Assembly (NCBI RefSeq): GCF_000160075.2 | Contig: NZ_KI535340.1 | Coordinates: 531,761 to 595,760, forward strand | Direction: 5' to 3' | Source of the DNA: Abiotrophia defectiva ATCC 49176 | Lineage (GTDB): Bacteria > Bacillota > Bacilli > Lactobacillales > Aerococcaceae | DNA length: 64,000 bases | Shown: in pieces, positions 9,005-17,559 of the stretch | Position numbering within the stretch: position 1 is the first letter of the stretch | Layout of the letters: each line of letters opens with the position of its first letter | Position numbers and translations under genes: made by a program | The notes under the pieces: model-generated | What the model was told of the DNA's origin: nothing | The model's input: only the letters and a program-made list of their open reading frames with translations | Database searches by the model: none

Positions 9005-9050
9005 GAATACCACACCTTTCGGACCCTAGGGTCACAGACTTTTCCTTCTT

Positions 9051-9079
9051 ATTCTACCATAATTTAAGAGCGCTGTAAT
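9051..9079 (-). promoter_or_regulatory. Probable promoter of the folD-xseAB-ispA-tlyA-recN-glpQ-miaA-hflX-def operon
   Basis: Minus-strand -10 TAGAAT (9056-9051) and a weaker -35 ATTACA (9079-9074) with 17-bp spacing, about 50 nt upstream of folD. No other promoter-like pair is evident between the mgtE terminator and folD. Confidence 0.45.
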
Positions 9080-9175
9080 GCGATTTTGTCCGAAGGCCTA
9101 AAAAGCCAAAAGTGACACTCAGCTTACCTAATCATTAGCCTACGGGATTGGCCTTTTTAAGGCGTTTACGCAAGC

Positions 9176-9202
9176 AAAAAGCCCACTCCCAAGGGAGTAG
9201 GC
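9176..9202 (-). terminator. Terminator downstream of mgtE
   Basis: Minus strand forms GCCTACTCCC-TT-GGGAGTGGGC followed by TTTTTGC. It lies 10 nt past the mgtE stop and separates mgtE from the folD operon. Confidence 0.85.
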
Positions 9203-9212
9203 GGTGTAATCA

Positions 9213-10547
9213 TTATACAAGTAAAGGCATGAAGAGAGTGGCCAAGCCTAAGAAGCTGAAGAAACCACCCACATCAGTAGCCGTAGTCAGGAAGACGGTT
9301 GATACTAAGGCAGGATCCCCGCGGAATTTCTTAACCGCCAAGGGGATGAAGTAGCCAAAAATTCCGGCAATGACCATATCTACAATCATAGCTAGGATGA
9401 TAACCACCCCTAGGTAGACATTACCATACATAAGCATAAGAGCAATAGCGGCCACGCCCCCGGTAATGAGACCGTTGGCGAAACCAGCCCCGATTTCCTT
9501 AAGCATTCCGCGCCAATCACCCCAGTCTACCTCGCCCAAGGCAAGGGCACGGACCACAATGGTCACGGTCTGGGTACCGGCATTCCCCCCCATCCCAGCT
9601 ACAATCGGCATAGCAGCCGCTAGGGCCACCATTTGGCTGATGGTATCGGAGAAAAGGTTGATAACGGATGAGGCCAGAAAGGCTGTGAAGAGGTTGATAA
9701 CCAACCAAGGCAGACGGCGTTTGACGGACTCGAAGACTGGGCTGTCTAGCGTTTCTTCCGAGTCCACCCCACCCATCAAGTACATATCTTCGGTGTACTC
9801 TTCATTGATGACGTGGATGATGTCGTCGTTGGTGATAATCCCCAGAATCCGGTTCTTGTTATTAACGACCGGCACAACTGACAGGTTATACTTGGTAACA
9901 ATCAGGGAAACTTCTTCCTGGTCCGTCGTTGGCGTCACCGAAATGACATTAGGATTGAGAATTTCACTGAGTTTTTGTTGGTCGGATTTGGTGAAAATAT
10001 CGCGGATATCGACTGTCCCTTTGAGTAAGGTTTTGGCATCGACCACGAAGAGGGTCTCGATAACTTCCTTCTCTGGCGCAATCTTACGAATGGTCTCGAA
10101 GGCTTCATAAACCGTCAAGTTCTCATTCAAGGCGATGAACTCAGTCGTCATGAGACCACCGGCAGTATCCGGGTCGTAGGCCAAGAGTTTCTCCAGGTCA
10201 TCCGAATCCCGATTCTTCATCATATTCAGGAATTGCTTACGTTGCCAAATGGATAGGTTACCCAAGATATCCACGATATCATCCTGGGACATATAAGTGA
10301 AGACATTAAGCATACGGGCGAAAGGCACAGCTTCGACAATCTTAACCTGGAGTTCTTCAGAAATCTGTGTCTCCAAAATCAAGGCCAGGGCCTTGTCCGA
10401 GATAAAGCTGACAAACTTGAAAACTTCTTCATCTTCAAGCTCCTCTAGGGCCAAGGCAATATCAGCCGGGTGATGTTCCCGAATCATACGGTAAATGGCT
10501 TCAGAATGTTCGTTTAATAGGGCTGTTTGAATTTCTTCTACGAGCAT
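9213..10547 (-). CDS. mgtE: Magnesium transporter MgtE
   Basis: 444 residues. A Mg2+-gated Mg2+ channel of the inner membrane. Order of domains: N-terminal superhelical MgtE_N domain (about 1-125), tandem CBS domains (about 130-255, with DPDTAGGLMTTEF), a plug helix and five transmembrane helices (about 280-444). Asp425 in ATDVGG corresponds to the pore aspartate of MgtE. AAAGGAGG lies 9 nt before the ATG. No M-box riboswitch motif was seen upstream; instead a 340-nt leader contains a hairpin element and an intrinsic terminator-like structure (see 10685-10849). Confidence 0.95.
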   Translation of the reverse strand: MLVEEIQTALLNEHSEAIYRMIREHHPADIALALEELEDEEVFKFVSFISDKALALILETQISEELQVKIVEAVPFARMLNVFTYMSQDDIVDILGNLSIWQRKQFLNMMKNRDSDDLEKLLAYDPDTAGGLMTTEFIALNENLTVYEAFETIRKIAPEKEVIETLFVVDAKTLLKGTVDIRDIFTKSDQQKLSEILNPNVISVTPTTDQEEVSLIVTKYNLSVVPVVNNKNRILGIITNDDIIHVINEEYTEDMYLMGGVDSEETLDSPVFESVKRRLPWLVINLFTAFLASSVINLFSDTISQMVALAAAMPIVAGMGGNAGTQTVTIVVRALALGEVDWGDWRGMLKEIGAGFANGLITGGVAAIALMLMYGNVYLGVVIILAMIVDMVIAGIFGYFIPLAVKKFRGDPALVSTVFLTTATDVGGFFSFLGLATLFMPLLV

Positions 10548-10684
10548 AGGGGATTTCCTCCTTTGAGTCTTAGTTTATATTGTCACTCCTTAAGTCGGGA
10601 CTCACATCGACCAACCCCTTTGCTTCGTTTTTTCCACCCTCTATCATACCATAAGAAGCCCCTCGAGTCAGCCCAAAAGCCAAA

Positions 10685-10715
10685 GAAAAAACAGTTGGAA
10701 TTGACTTCCAACTGT
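10685..10715 (-). terminator. Intrinsic terminator or attenuator in the mgtE upstream region
   Basis: Minus strand forms a perfect 10-bp stem ACAGTTGGAA/TTCCAACTGT with a 5-nt loop, followed by TTTTTTC. It lies about 140 nt upstream of mgtE and about 65 nt downstream of the hairpin element at 10780-10849. The upstream gene already has its own terminator at 10852-10886, so this second one may either end a small RNA or act as an attenuator for mgtE. Confidence 0.75.
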
Positions 10716-10779
10716 CTGACTCCTATTTACAAGAGCTCTATTAGAATACCCAGCCCATCCAAGCTCTTGAAATCAAAAT

Positions 10780-10849
10780 TTGTGCTCTTTTAAGCACGTA
10801 ATTTGGCTGTCTCATACCCTATTTATCTATGTAATAGATAAATAGGGTA
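10780..10849 (-). repeat. Hairpin-plus-tail element, copy A (candidate structured RNA)
   Basis: Minus strand: a hairpin with perfect arms, ACCCTATTTATCTAT and ATAGATAAATAGGGT, and loop TAC. It is followed directly by ATGAGACAGCCAAATTACG and then a small stem GTGCT-TAAAAG-AGCAC. A second copy lies at 53554-53625 on the plus strand. Between copies the arms differ at two positions, both compensated in the opposite arm, and the tail aligns without gaps over 36 nt. I do not recognise the family. This copy is upstream of mgtE on the same strand. Confidence 0.7.
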
Positions 10850-10851
10850 AG

Positions 10852-10886
10852 GAAAATCAAAAACCGCTCGTACTCACGAGCGGTTT
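10852..10886 (-). terminator. Terminator downstream of the small membrane protein gene
   Basis: Perfect 10-bp stem AAACCGCTCG/CGAGCGGTTT with a 6-nt loop, followed on the minus strand by TTTTTGATTTTCC. It starts 5 nt past the stop codon of the gene at 10892-11422. Confidence 0.9.
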
Positions 10887-10891
10887 CTCCT

Positions 10892-11422
10892 TTATTTACC
10901 TTCAGCTCTCTTACTTAAATAAGACAAAGTAAGTAGGAAATAGATCATGGAAGCTAACAAGAGGCAGACAGGAATGACAGACGCTAGCCCCATAGCTAGG
11001 AGTCCTGCCACAAGCAAGCCCATGATGATTACGTAGCCTAAGCTAATCACCATGACTTGACGAGCGGTTTGGCGACTAACTTGGCGACTGGTCACGTGCA
11101 GGACCAAGACTCCCAGATGGACTAAGGCTACAAGAACCAAACCCCAAATACGACTAATACTATGTCCCGCTAGTAGCCAGTTGTCAGGGCTCAGATAGAA
11201 GGCTGCTAAAATCAGAAACCAGTTGCTGATGGAAGCCGCGATGATTTCTTGACTTGAAGTTGCCACCTGGTCCGTTTGACGGAAGAGAAAGACGGCCAAG
11301 GCTAGGAGCGCGACAAATAAGGTCACACTGCCCCACCAAAGGGGCTTTTCCAGTAAGACTGCTAGCCCTACTAGGGGCAACAAACCTACCCCAAACACTC
11401 TCAATACCCGCTCTCGCCTCAT
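10892..11422 (-). CDS. Small polytopic membrane protein of unknown function
   Basis: 176 residues, dominated by about six hydrophobic segments: roughly 10-26, 30-47, 65-78, 90-108, 122-145 and 148-168. It has a basic N-terminus (MRRERVLR) and basic tail (SKRAEGK), consistent with the inside-positive rule. No catalytic motif or domain was recognised. ATG 11422 is chosen because TTAGGAGG is 9 nt upstream; another ATG 7 nt upstream is out of frame and too close to the ribosome-binding site. It is flanked by the pheT terminator and its own terminator, so it is probably transcribed alone. Confidence 0.7.
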   Translation of the reverse strand: MRRERVLRVFGVGLLPLVGLAVLLEKPLWWGSVTLFVALLALAVFLFRQTDQVATSSQEIIAASISNWFLILAAFYLSPDNWLLAGHSISRIWGLVLVALVHLGVLVLHVTSRQVSRQTARQVMVISLGYVIIMGLLVAGLLAMGLASVIPVCLLLASMIYFLLTLSYLSKRAEGK

Positions 11423-11497
11423 GCCACATGGCCTCCTAATCTTTATTTATACATAGCTACAGTATACCTTCTCGCCTGCTAAATGAAAAGCCCAGGC

Positions 11498-11531
11498 CAA
11501 AATAAAGAGACTAGAAGTGTCTTCTAGTCTC
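11498..11531 (-). terminator. Terminator of the pheST operon
   Basis: Stem GAGACTAGAAG/CTTCTAGTCTC with loop ACA, followed by TTTATTTT on the minus strand, about 10 nt after the pheT stop. Confidence 0.9.
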
Positions 11532-11539
11532 TCATGGGC

Positions 11540-13966
11540 TTAACGAATTTCTAAACCTGACACTGTTTCGAGTGCAGTTCTAATCCGATCCATAGCGGAT
11601 TGAACATCCTCGTCTGTTAAGGTCTTATCTGGGTTTTGGAAGATCAGTCGGTAGGCTAGCGACTTCTTGCCTCGGAAGAGGTCAAGGTTAATAAACAAGT
11701 CGAAGAGCTCAACCGACACTAAGTTGTTCCCACCATGTTGCTTCATAAGCTGGGCTAGGCCTGCTTGGTCTTGCTCTAAATCTACTAAGAGAGCTAGGTC
11801 TCGTGAGGTAGAAGGATACTTAGGAATTGGACGTTGAACTAAGGCTGGGCGTTGAACTGCTAAAATAGCATCGAAGTCTAATTCAGCGAAGAAGCTGGCT
11901 TCATCCAAGTCGTAAGACTTAGCTAAGACTGGATGGATTTGCCCCATAACCCCAATCACTTGGTCACCTAAGAGGACTTGAGCAGTCCGACCAGGATGGA
12001 GCTCAGGATAGCTGGACACAGCCTGGAAGCTGACTTGCTTATCCAAACGGATAGCTGCCAAGTAGGCTTCAACGGCACCTTTGAGGTCGAAGAAATCATA
12101 GGCTTGAGCTGGCCCATACCAGGATTTACTTTCCTTAACCCCTGATAAGAGAATGGCTAGACGTTCTTGTTCGAGTGGTTGGACATTGCTGCCTTGACCA
12201 TAGAAGACTTTACCTGTTTCATAGAAGGCCAAACTTGGATTCTGACGTGCAGCATTGTACTTGGCGATTTCTAAGAGAGCTGGGAAGAGGCTCTGACGCA
12301 AGACAGAACGGTCTTCACTCATCGGGAAGTCCAAAGCAACCACTGGATAGTCTTTCGACTTCATCAAGTCGGCTTGCTTAGGTGAAGTCAGTACATAGCT
12401 GATGACTTGGTTGAGGCCCAGGCCTTCCAAGATATTGCGAGTCTGACGCACCAGTTTTTGTTTAGCATTGAGACGACCTGGCGTACTTGGCACTACCGGC
12501 AAGGTCGTTGGCAGGTTATCATAGCCATAAATCCGAGCTACTTCTTCTAAAATATCGGCTTCAATGCTGATATCCCAACGACGTTTAGGGACGGTCACGG
12601 TGAAGCTATTTTCGCCTAAGGCTAAGTCAAAGCCAAGACGACGGAAGATATGACTCAGCTCTTCATGGCTCAAGTCAATCCCAATCTTATCTCGAATAGC
12701 GCGATAAGGTACAGTGACCTCAATTGGGTTCAGGTCCAAATGATTCTCTTCGACTAAACCGGGCACCACTTGGCCCCCACTATAGTAGGCCATCCAGTTA
12801 GCGGCTTCCTGCCCCGCTTCGCTAATGGTCGCATGGTTAATGCCTTTTTCAAAACGCATGCTAGATTCAGAACGAAGGTTGAATTTCTTCGAAGTTTGAC
12901 GAATAGCAATCGGATTGAATACGGCTGATTCTAAGAGGACACGACGGGTCTTGTCGGTCACTTCTGTATCTAAGCCCCCCATTACCCCGGCTAGCGCAAC
13001 CGCCCGGTCTTGGTCGGTGATGACAATGTCGCTTGCTGACAAGTAGCGCTCGCTACCGTCTAGGGTCACAAGCACCTCACCCTCACGAGCTGGGCGGACG
13101 CCTAAGGCCTTGTGCTCTAAGGTATCATAGTCAAAGGCATGAAGTGGTTGGCCATAGAGCATGAGGAAGTAGTTGGTGATGTCCACGATATTGTTATGTG
13201 GACGAACTCCTGCTTTCATCAGGCGCATTTGCAACCAAAGTGGGCTTTCCTTAATCTCCACTTGGTCAATCACTCGAGCTTGGTAGCAAGCAGACAAATC
13301 GCTATCTGAAATTTTTACCGTCACATCAGACAAGAGAGATGCATCTGCTGCTTGTGTCGCTTGGCGATGAATATTATCGAAGTTAGGTACCTGATCGATA
13401 ATAGCTCCTACTTCATAGGCTGCCCCACGCATAGAAAGCGCATCTGCCCGGTTAGGCGTAATCGAGAGTTCTAAGATTGGATCATCTAACTTGAGATAGT
13501 CCACCACATCTGCTCCAATCGGCGCATCTGCTGGTAAGAGGAAGAGACCCTCTGCATAAACTTTTGGCACCACGCTGTCAGGGAAGCCTAGTTCCTGGAG
13601 GGCACACAACATCCCATGAGATTCAACCCCACGTAATTTGCCCTTCTTAATCTTCAAACCACCGGCTAAACGAGCCCCAATAGTGGCCACAATAACTTTA
13701 GCGCCAGCCACCACATTGGGTGCCCCACAGACAATTTGCAGGGGCTCCTGATCGCCTACCGTCACTTGGCAGACATGGAGATGGTCACTATCAGCGTGGT
13801 CTTCAACCGACAATACTTGCCCGACCACTAAACCAGATAATTGAGCCCCATAGTTTTCAACTGCTTCGATTTCAATCCCGGTCCGGGACATACGATCGGC
13901 TAGGGCTTCTCCTGTCAAGCCTGTTAAGTCTAAATAATCATTGAGCCATTCGAATGATAAATACAT
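11540..13966 (-). CDS. pheT: Phenylalanyl-tRNA synthetase beta subunit
   Basis: 808 residues, the full length of bacterial PheT. With PheS it forms the (alpha-beta)2 enzyme that charges tRNA-Phe. Order of domains: tRNA-binding OB fold (about 40-150, VGQVLSVEDHADSDHLHVC), B3/B4 editing domain (about 215-390, with MRFEKGINH), B5 domain (about 405-475), core, and C-terminal ferredoxin-fold anticodon-binding domain (about 715-808, PKYPSTSRDLALLV). The start codon overlaps the pheS stop by one base (TAATG), so translation is coupled. Confidence 0.98.
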   Translation of the reverse strand: MYLSFEWLNDYLDLTGLTGEALADRMSRTGIEIEAVENYGAQLSGLVVGQVLSVEDHADSDHLHVCQVTVGDQEPLQIVCGAPNVVAGAKVIVATIGARLAGGLKIKKGKLRGVESHGMLCALQELGFPDSVVPKVYAEGLFLLPADAPIGADVVDYLKLDDPILELSITPNRADALSMRGAAYEVGAIIDQVPNFDNIHRQATQAADASLLSDVTVKISDSDLSACYQARVIDQVEIKESPLWLQMRLMKAGVRPHNNIVDITNYFLMLYGQPLHAFDYDTLEHKALGVRPAREGEVLVTLDGSERYLSASDIVITDQDRAVALAGVMGGLDTEVTDKTRRVLLESAVFNPIAIRQTSKKFNLRSESSMRFEKGINHATISEAGQEAANWMAYYSGGQVVPGLVEENHLDLNPIEVTVPYRAIRDKIGIDLSHEELSHIFRRLGFDLALGENSFTVTVPKRRWDISIEADILEEVARIYGYDNLPTTLPVVPSTPGRLNAKQKLVRQTRNILEGLGLNQVISYVLTSPKQADLMKSKDYPVVALDFPMSEDRSVLRQSLFPALLEIAKYNAARQNPSLAFYETGKVFYGQGSNVQPLEQERLAILLSGVKESKSWYGPAQAYDFFDLKGAVEAYLAAIRLDKQVSFQAVSSYPELHPGRTAQVLLGDQVIGVMGQIHPVLAKSYDLDEASFFAELDFDAILAVQRPALVQRPIPKYPSTSRDLALLVDLEQDQAGLAQLMKQHGGNNLVSVELFDLFINLDLFRGKKSLAYRLIFQNPDKTLTDEDVQSAMDRIRTALETVSGLEIR

Positions 13967-15027
13967 TAGTTCTGACCTCCTTTGAACTGGCTTAAGAAGC
14001 GCAAGTCATTTTGATAGAAGTGACGAATATCGTCAATGTTATACTTCAACATCGCTACCCGGTCAGGGCCTAAACCGAAGGCAAAGCCGGAATAAACAGT
14101 TGAATCAATGCCGGCCATTTCCAAGACATTTGGATGGACCATACCAGCCCCTAGAATTTCAATCCAGCCAGTATGTTTGCAGACATTACAGCCATCCCCG
14201 CCACACTTGAAGCAGCTTACGTCTACTTCAACTGATGGCTCGGTGAATGGGAAGTAGGATGGACGAAGACGGATTTCACGTTCCGCCCCAAAAAGTGTTC
14301 GGGCAAAGGCCTGAAGTGTCCCCTTGAGGTCGGCCATGGTCACATGTTTGTCTACGACTAAGCCTTCAATTTGGTGGAATTGGTGGGAGTGAGTCGCATC
14401 ATCGCTATCGCGACGGAAGACCTTACCTGGCGAAATCATCTTCAATGGTCCTTGACTGAAATCGTGTTTTTCCATGGTCCGGGCTTGAACTGGCGAAGTG
14501 TGGGTCCGCAACAAGACTTCGCTGTCAATATAGAATGTATCCTGCATATCGCGAGCTGGGTGGGTCTTAGGCAGGTTCATCATTTCGAAGTTGTAGTGGT
14601 CTAACTCCACTTCTGGACCTTCCACGACCTGATAGCCCATGCCGATAAAGAGGTCTTCAATCTCTTCCATGGTTTGGGTAATGATGTGGCGGGCGCCCCC
14701 AGCTGGCTTTCGACCTGGCAAGGTCACATCCACTGTCTCCAAAGCTAATTTAGCTTCCAGGGCCATTTCTTCTAACTTGTGGCGGCGGCTTTCCAACATT
14801 TCTTCGAAGGCCGACTTCACTTGGTTCATTACCTGACCTAATTTAGGCCGATCTTCTGCTGAAAGGTCGCGCATGGCTTGCGCAACCGCCGCAAAACGCC
14901 CTTTCTTACCCAGGTAATCTAGGCGAAATTTCTCTAAATCCTTGATGGATTCAGTTGCTTCTAATTGCGGAATCGCTTGTTGACGCAAGGCTTCTAAGGC
15001 CTCAATATGCGTATTGATATCTGACAT
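13966..15027 (-). CDS. pheS: Phenylalanyl-tRNA synthetase alpha subunit
   Basis: 353 residues from ATG 15027. Catalytic subunit with the class II motifs: motif 2 region [32 protein letters not shown], and motif 3 [13 protein letters not shown]. The cysteine pairs CFKCGGDGC and CKHTGWIEI are as in other Firmicute PheS. The frame is open to 15048, but ATG 15027 gives the standard MSDIN start and has AAAGGAG 9 nt upstream. N-terminal coiled coil (about 5-85) binds tRNA. Expression is under a T-box leader. Confidence 0.97.
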   Translation of the reverse strand: MSDINTHIEALEALRQQAIPQLEATESIKDLEKFRLDYLGKKGRFAAVAQAMRDLSAEDRPKLGQVMNQVKSAFEEMLESRRHKLEEMALEAKLALETVDVTLPGRKPAGGARHIITQTMEEIEDLFIGMGYQVVEGPEVELDHYNFEMMNLPKTHPARDMQDTFYIDSEVLLRTHTSPVQARTMEKHDFSQGPLKMISPGKVFRRDSDDATHSHQFHQIEGLVVDKHVTMADLKGTLQAFARTLFGAEREIRLRPSYFPFTEPSVEVDVSCFKCGGDGCNVCKHTGWIEILGAGMVHPNVLEMAGIDSTVYSGFAFGLGPDRVAMLKYNIDDIRHFYQNDLRFLSQFKGGQN

Positions 15028-15071
15028 GGTGCATGACTCCTTTATCATTTTTTCAGATGAAACAAGGTAAT

Positions 15072-15336
15072 AAAAAATAGCCCGCCCCTATAAGGGACGA
15101 GCTACCGTGGTACCACCCTCGTTCTCGAAAAAGCTAGTTCTTCGAGCACTTGTTGCCGTTAACCGTGGCGGGCGGTGACCTGTTCATTTCTATATGATTA
15201 AAAACTTAACGGTCAAGCTAAGAAATTGAAGGCTAAGTTCGGCTTACCTTTGGCACCCTTGCAGTCGGTGAAGTGCCTCCCTGACTTGTGCGAACTTAAC
15301 GGATTTCCTCATTGCTTTATGCTTCATCTGTGATAG
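15072..15336 (-). promoter_or_regulatory. T-box leader of pheST (tRNA-Phe sensing)
   Basis: The minus strand contains the T-box core AGGGTGGTACCACG (15119-15106). It is followed by a terminator stem made of GCTCGTCCC and GGGGCGGGC with a T-rich tail (15102-15072). Upstream is a long structured stem I region; the candidate specifier is UUC near 15230. The leader begins just after the promoter at 15342-15370. Uncharged tRNA-Phe pairing with the T-box would favour the antiterminator and allow pheST expression. Confidence 0.92.
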
Positions 15337-15341
15337 CTACT

Positions 15342-15370
15342 AGTATAGCTTAAAGCAAATGCATAGTCAA
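15342..15370 (-). promoter_or_regulatory. Promoter of the pheST T-box transcript
   Basis: Near-consensus pair on the minus strand: -35 TTGACT (15370-15365) and -10 TATACT (15347-15342), spacing 17 bp. Confidence 0.88.
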
Positions 15371-15564
15371 CAGAGGATTGTGCCTTAGGCACTATATAGG
15401 TCCTAGTATTCAGCAATGTTCGTCATTTAGGTCCATCATCTGATCTTTATGAATACAAAGACCGAATAATGGTGTTCTTTTTGTGGCTTAAATGTTCATG
15501 GCTATAGGAAGCGCTTAAGAGGAGGCGTATAATAGACTAGCAAGTTATGAAAGGATGTGTAAAA

Positions 15565-17418
15565 ATGCTAAAACAAAAAATCAAGACGCGCTTACTAGCC
15601 CTATTATCCCTATGGTTGGTAACAAGCGCGAGCCAACCGGTGGTCTGGGCACAAGACAGCTCAAGTTCCGACATCGAAAGCAGTCAAGTATCCTCAAGAG
15701 ACGATGAATCAGCCAGTCAAGCTAGTGATCCAGCTGAAGCCAAGATAGACCTTGCTGCCTACCAAGCGGCTGATGCTAGTCAACAAGCTGAATGGGTCCG
15801 CTCTGGTAAAGTCACAAGTGAAGAATTGGTAAATTTTGCTCTAACCACTATCAAGGAAAAAGACCCTGCCCTGCATGCAGTTATTAGTCTAAGAGCTGAA
15901 GAAGCCTTGACTGAAGCTAGGCAAATTAAAGATCAAGGCCAACCATTCTTAGGCGTTCCCTTATTGGTAAAAGGATTAGGTCACACCATTAAGGGTATGC
16001 CCAACTCCAATGGCCTGACCTTCTTAGCTAACCAAAAAGCTGGCTCTACAAGTCCCTTCGTTAAGTCCTTGCAAGACTTAGGCTTTATCCTCATTGGGCA
16101 GACCAATTATCCTGAAATGGGACTAAAGAACATTACAGACTCTAAGCTCTATGGCCCTACTGGCAGCCCCTGGAACTCTGACCATCAGGCAGGCGGTTCC
16201 AGCGGTGGCTCTGGTGCAGCTACAGCCGCTGGCATGACCCCAACTGCAACCGGTAGTGATGCGGGCGGCTCCATTCGTATTCCGGCTTCCTGGAATGGAC
16301 TTATTGGCCTTAAGCCTAGTCGTGGTGTCATAGTGGGCAATGCCTCCATCGACAAAAATACAGTGGCCCATTTTATGATGACCAAAACCATGGAAGATAC
16401 CAAGAGCTTGTTTGAAGCGATGAAGAAACCGGATGCTTCCTTGGCTCAAGCCTTGACTGAAGCAGAGTTAAAACGACTAGCAATTGGCTATACCAGCTTA
16501 TCTCCCGTTGGAACGCAAGTCAGCCCCGAGGCTCAACTGGCAGTTGAGCGAACCGTAGCCTTTTTGCGAGGCAAAGGTTTCCGTTTGGAAGAAGTAAACT
16601 GGCCTTTTGATGGTGTCCAATTAATGAAGGATTACTATACAATCAATGCTAGCCAAATGGGTGTAGTAGGTTATCTAGCCAAGACCAAGCTCAAACGAGA
16701 GCTACGCTATGATGATGTAGACCCTACTAGCTGGCTACTCTACCAGGCAAGCAAGACCATGACCAAGGAAGAAGTAAATCAGGCCTGGGCTCGCATCCAG
16801 CAAGTCCGTCAAACCATGGCTGATTTCCACCAACGCTATCCTCTTTTCTTAACACCTACAACGGCCTACACCGCTCCGCGCATTGATCAAGCTCTAGTGT
16901 CTGACCAAGACCTTGAACTGATTAAGAATTCGGAAAATTTGAGCCATGACGCCAAGATGCAACTGATTTATGATCACTGGCTCCAATCTCTGGCCCTTAC
17001 GCCTTACACACAATTCGCCAATTTGACAGGTGAGCCTGCCCTAAGTCTCCCTGCTTTAGTCACCAAATCTGGCCTTCCTTTAGGCATTCAGTTTAATGCT
17101 GCCATAGGAAATGACCGTTACCTGCTCCAATTAGGCGATTTGATGGCGGCAAATCAACAATTTAACCGTCCAGAACTAGAAACAAGCCAGAATGAACCCA
17201 GCACTTTGGCAGCAGACACCAGCTCGAACGAATTGTTTAGCTCCTCTGAAAACCAACAGCTAATTGGTGGAGCAGAAGGAAGTAAGCAGATTTCAGCTAA
17301 ACTCCCTGAGACTGGTGATCTATCAAGTGTTAGCTCTCAGGTCCTCTCCATGCTCTTCACCTTACTAGGGTTAATTGCGCTGTCCCAAACAAAAATAGAT
17401 GGCTCCAATCCGAATTAG
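15565..17418 (+). CDS. Secreted, wall-anchored amidase with LPXTG sorting signal
   Basis: 617 residues from ATG 15565, chosen because AAAGGA lies 10 nt upstream; the earlier in-frame ATG at 15547 has no ribosome-binding site. A signal peptide (KQKIKTR, hydrophobic core, cleavage near WAQ-DS) is followed by a Ser/Asp-rich linker and an amidase-signature domain (about 60-525). The Ser-cisSer-Lys triad is visible: Lys136 in LLVKG, AGGSSGGS (about 212-213) and GSDAGGSIRIP (Ser236). The C-terminus has LPETG (580-584), a hydrophobic stretch and a weakly charged tail ending NPN. The substrate is unknown. A TATAAT box is at 15528-15533 with no good -35; the 150 nt upstream holds nothing else recognisable. 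Confidence 0.9.
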   Translation: MLKQKIKTRLLALLSLWLVTSASQPVVWAQDSSSSDIESSQVSSRDDESASQASDPAEAKIDLAAYQAADASQQAEWVRSGKVTSEELVNFALTTIKEKDPALHAVISLRAEEALTEARQIKDQGQPFLGVPLLVKGLGHTIKGMPNSNGLTFLANQKAGSTSPFVKSLQDLGFILIGQTNYPEMGLKNITDSKLYGPTGSPWNSDHQAGGSSGGSGAATAAGMTPTATGSDAGGSIRIPASWNGLIGLKPSRGVIVGNASIDKNTVAHFMMTKTMEDTKSLFEAMKKPDASLAQALTEAELKRLAIGYTSLSPVGTQVSPEAQLAVERTVAFLRGKGFRLEEVNWPFDGVQLMKDYYTINASQMGVVGYLAKTKLKRELRYDDVDPTSWLLYQASKTMTKEEVNQAWARIQQVRQTMADFHQRYPLFLTPTTAYTAPRIDQALVSDQDLELIKNSENLSHDAKMQLIYDHWLQSLALTPYTQFANLTGEPALSLPALVTKSGLPLGIQFNAAIGNDRYLLQLGDLMAANQQFNRPELETSQNEPSTLAADTSSNELFSSSENQQLIGGAEGSKQISAKLPETGDLSSVSSQVLSMLFTLLGLIALSQTKIDGSNPN

Positions 17419-17449
17419 CTTCCACACCCCTTATAAAATGTAGAAGAGA

Positions 17450-17496
17450 CCCCCATGACTTAACATTCTAAGTCATGGGGGCCTTTTGCTTTTACT
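17450..17496 (+). terminator. Terminator downstream of the amidase gene
   Basis: Stem CCCCCATGACTTA/TAAGTCATGGGGG with loop ACATTC, followed by CCTTTTGCTTTT. It lies about 30 nt after the stop. Confidence 0.92.
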
Positions 17497-17559
17497 ATGT
17501 TGATCGTGGTTGTTTCCACCGTATGACTCCACATTCGATAAGTATTTTAAACAAAGTCA

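Noticed and set aside
9466-10110. 214-codon plus-strand frame opposite mgtE
   Set aside because: Antisense shadow of a clear mgtE gene; composition is Ser/Arg/Thr-rich and no start signal is present.
10548-10860. M-box Mg2+ riboswitch upstream of mgtE
   Set aside because: The conserved M-box segments were not found; the leader has different hairpins.
11184-11429. 81-codon minus-strand frame overlapping the small membrane protein
   Set aside because: Its ATG is 2 nt from the ribosome-binding site and it is out of frame with the coherent membrane-protein frame.
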